From Bacteroidetes bacterium UBA6161 (GTDB taxonomy: Bacteria > Bacteroidota > Bacteroidia > NS11-12g > UBA955): a DNA stretch of 7,061 nucleotides. Under the pieces are notes generated by a model that searched no databases, was not told the DNA's origin, and worked only from the letters and a program-made list of their open reading frames with translations. Every line of letters starts with the position of its first letter. The first letter of the stretch is position 1. Positions 5,252-7,061 of the stretch are shown piece after piece. The position numbers and the translations under genes were made by a program. The stretch lies in NCBI GenBank assembly GCA_002422315.1, contig DIUJ01000024.1:1884-8944 (forward strand). The letters are read 5' to 3'.

Positions 5252-6712
5252 TTAATACTCCTTAAATTTTGTGCTCAAAAATCGCCTAGGATTATCACTT
5301 GCTATCATTTCAAAAAGGTCATTACCCAAATAACCTCTTAAATTCAAATGCAAATCTTTTTCTGTGTTCTTTTGACTCACAACATAGTAATCAGAGCCAA
5401 ATAGGATCTTGTGCTTTACTTTATCATCTTCCAACAAAAATCGGAGTAAGGGAAATAAATCCTGATCGTGTAAAATAAATGAAATATCGGCATATACGTT
5501 ATCGTAGGCTACCATTAAATCATAAATAACAGACAACCAACTCGCATTCCACCAAATGGTTCTCTGGTTTCCGTGGTTTAAAGTATTTTTATATTTTAAA
5601 TAGGCTTCTTTGGTATCGTGATTGATGTTTTTGTTGTAGGTATTCCAACCATCTTTCATGTACTTTTTCCATTCTTCTTCTCCCCCAAAATGAGCCAAAC
5701 ATAGTTTCAATTTACTAAAATCAGGCGTGTCTTCCAAACTGGTCCCTAAATAGTCTTTTAATAAATTTCTGTTCATCAAACAGTGATAATTTAAAGGATG
5801 TGTGAAATTAGTTGTAAACTGCAATCCACTTTTTTGAGGAAGTGGAATAGGTTCTAAATGCCCACCCTTTTTGTTATATTTAAGTATCGGATGACTAGAC
5901 CATGTAGCATTTTTATCCCCTCTGAAAAATACAGTACCGGCTATACAATGAGTCAGAATGGGAATTTCATTTTCTTGAGCAAAACGGTACATCTCAATAA
6001 GGTCTTTATCAAATGGATAATACCCCAAAGCCGGATACAGTTTTATCCCGTCAAACTGTTGGGTATGAAGTAAATGTTTAGCGTAATTTTCATAATTATG
6101 ATTTTTCAATTCATGTTTAGTGGCTGCTATTCGTCGGGGATCTAAAAATAGAAAAGGAAGAAACTTGTCTTTTTTTCGCTGCTTAATAATTCGTAACTCC
6201 TCCAATTGATCCATATAGGGAATAGTTGGCTCTCCCGCATCCATATAATCCATATCCATGGATAGGACTACAAATCGTGTGTTAGAATCATAACTTTTGG
6301 TCAACAAGTCAAAAATCTTTGATTGATCTTCATAAAGAGAGTAGCGACCTAATGTTAAAAATCGTTTCACAGTCTCTCGGGTAGCTTTACTGAAAACAAA
6401 ATCAACTCTGAAAAAATTGGTCAGAATCTTAAACACCCATCGAAGTACAAAAAGTACCAACTTATTTATCAATTGAAGTATAATAGTCCACTTCATGAAG
6501 TCCAGGAGCAAATACCTGAAAGTAGTCAACCTGTTCTTAAATACTTTAAATTTATAATTCCCTCTGGATGTAAAATTTTTATAATACCATTTAACAAACC
6601 GCATAGTAATGATATGATGCAACCCTAAAGGCATCAACCGCTTTCCAAATTTATTAGGAACATGATCAATAGTAAAAATATGGGTATGGATGTTATAGAT
6701 AGGTTTTCTCAT
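5252..6712 (-). CDS. Amidohydrolase-2-type metal-dependent hydrolase with hydrophobic insert
   Basis: The protein has 486 residues if started at ATG 6710-6712, 2 nt after the previous stop (TGA 6715-6717), which suggests coupled translation. This start puts the metal motif at its usual N-terminal place: NIHTH (His9, His11). Other likely active-site elements of the TIM-barrel amidohydrolase fold are DGIKLYP (221-227, Lys224), LTHC (His255), LAHFGG (His341) and LFGSD (Asp441). These fit the amidohydrolase-2 family of hydrolases and decarboxylases; the substrate cannot be told. Residues about 72-101 are strongly hydrophobic with spaced Lys and Arg, resembling a membrane-associated helix or hairpin, and this is unusual between the HxH strand and the barrel. 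No signal peptide is seen. A frame from 6763 would add 17 residues overlapping the previous gene and is less likely. Its place in a lipase operon suggests a role in effector action or lipid processing (inference). A fragmentary second copy lies at 1-200. Confidence 0.85.
   Translation of the reverse strand: MRKPIYNIHTHIFTIDHVPNKFGKRLMPLGLHHIITMRFVKWYYKNFTSRGNYKFKVFKNRLTTFRYLLLDFMKWTIILQLINKLVLFVLRWVFKILTNFFRVDFVFSKATRETVKRFLTLGRYSLYEDQSKIFDLLTKSYDSNTRFVVLSMDMDYMDAGEPTIPYMDQLEELRIIKQRKKDKFLPFLFLDPRRIAATKHELKNHNYENYAKHLLHTQQFDGIKLYPALGYYPFDKDLIEMYRFAQENEIPILTHCIAGTVFFRGDKNATWSSHPILKYNKKGGHLEPIPLPQKSGLQFTTNFTHPLNYHCLMNRNLLKDYLGTSLEDTPDFSKLKLCLAHFGGEEEWKKYMKDGWNTYNKNINHDTKEAYLKYKNTLNHGNQRTIWWNASWLSVIYDLMVAYDNVYADISFILHDQDLFPLLRFLLEDDKVKHKILFGSDYYVVSQKNTEKDLHLNLRGYLGNDLFEMIASDNPRRFLSTKFKEY
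5406..5587. repeat. Direct repeat arm inside the amidohydrolase gene, matching 1-182
   Basis: This is the intact-gene partner of the repeat at the left edge, same orientation, with six single-base differences. It covers amidohydrolase residues 376-436. Matching on the 3' side continues past the window's left edge to an unknown extent. Confidence 0.93.
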
Positions 6713-6714
6713 AA

Positions 6715-7061
6715 TCAGAATGTTTTTTGCTTTTCTAAAGAGTGAAATATCAAACGAACACAACTCTGACCACTAGTATCAACATCCCAATATAATTTAT
6801 GCATACGGATACCGTCTAATGTTATGAAATTATATAAATTCTGAGGTTTGTCAGCAGCTATTTCGTAATTTATATTTTCTGGTTTTAGGGTAGAATTTTT
6901 AATTCCAAACATGGATTCACCTCTTGTAAAGTCATTTCTGAAATTGGATGATAAGGCATCTGACATGGAATAAACGTTAATCCATTTTATCCTTTGTTCC
7001 ATCTCCAAGCAACGATTTGAAAAATACTTACTGTAGTAAGAATTAATAAATTCATAAGGGT
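6715..7061 (-). CDS. C-terminal part of a probable alpha/beta-hydrolase-like protein (partial)
   Basis: The minus frame is open from the right edge (first full codon ends at 7059) to TGA 6715-6717, giving 114 visible residues that begin PYEFINSYYSKYF. An internal start (TTG 7008 or ATG 7002) is possible, but the open frame continuing upstream argues for a truncated larger gene. Two features resemble the C-terminus of lipase-like alpha/beta hydrolases: WINVYSMSD followed by ALSS (visible residues 26-38, Asp34 as possible acid) and RMHKLYW (85-91, His87 as possible general base). The nucleophile region would lie outside the window. The stop is 2 nt before the amidohydrolase start, so the two are probably in one operon. 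The family call is from motif spacing only and could be wrong; the alternative is an uncharacterised accessory or delivery protein. Confidence 0.6.
   Translation of the reverse strand, partial: PYEFINSYYSKYFSNRCLEMEQRIKWINVYSMSDALSSNFRNDFTRGESMFGIKNSTLKPENINYEIAADKPQNLYNFITLDGIRMHKLYWDVDTSGQSCVRLIFHSLEKQKTF

Noticed and set aside
6713..6763. Longer start for the amidohydrolase
   Set aside because: It would overlap the upstream gene by 49 bp and move the HxH motif away from its usual N-terminal position; ATG 6712 is 2 nt after the upstream stop.

Overview
The window is AT-rich, and its genes all lie on the minus strand, tightly packed. Ribosome-binding sites are weak or absent, and the lipoprotein signal peptides end in Cys-Lys-Lys-Glu-Glu. 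This fits a member of the Bacteroidota, most likely a flavobacterium. No rRNA, tRNA, transposase, integrase or CRISPR array is visible, and the genus cannot be set from this sequence.

In the direction of transcription (right to left) the window holds: the C-terminal part of a probable alpha/beta-hydrolase-like protein (6715-7061, N-terminus off the edge); an amidohydrolase-2-type metal-dependent hydrolase with an unusual hydrophobic segment (5252-6712); a DUF2235/Tle1-like putative phospholipase of the kind delivered by type VI secretion (2772-5183); and two tandem paralogous DUF2931 lipoproteins (1703-2827 and 565-1710). The spacing is 2 nt, 68 nt, a 56-bp overlap and an 8-bp overlap, which looks like one operon with translational coupling. 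The natural reading is an antibacterial lipase effector with one or more cognate immunity lipoproteins. The amidohydrolase and the upstream hydrolase may be co-delivered or accessory enzymes. No Hcp, VgrG, PAAR or other secretion structural gene is in the window, so the type VI link rests on family knowledge and on the lack of signal peptides.

The left 564 bases are a scrambled, decayed copy of the same module. From right to left they hold a short remnant of the Tle1 C-terminus (about 494-563), a broken third DUF2931 gene (about 201-540, two stops, a frameshift, lipobox Cys lost), and a fragment of a second amidohydrolase (1-200) joined to it at a TACC microhomology. The amidohydrolase fragment differs from the intact gene at 6 of its first 182 bases. 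All six are third codon positions and five are silent, so the fragment came from a paralogue that had been under selection as protein. Together these scars suggest an ancestral tandem array of amidohydrolase-Tle1-DUF2931 modules that has been shortened by deletion, and they predict more module sequence beyond the left edge.
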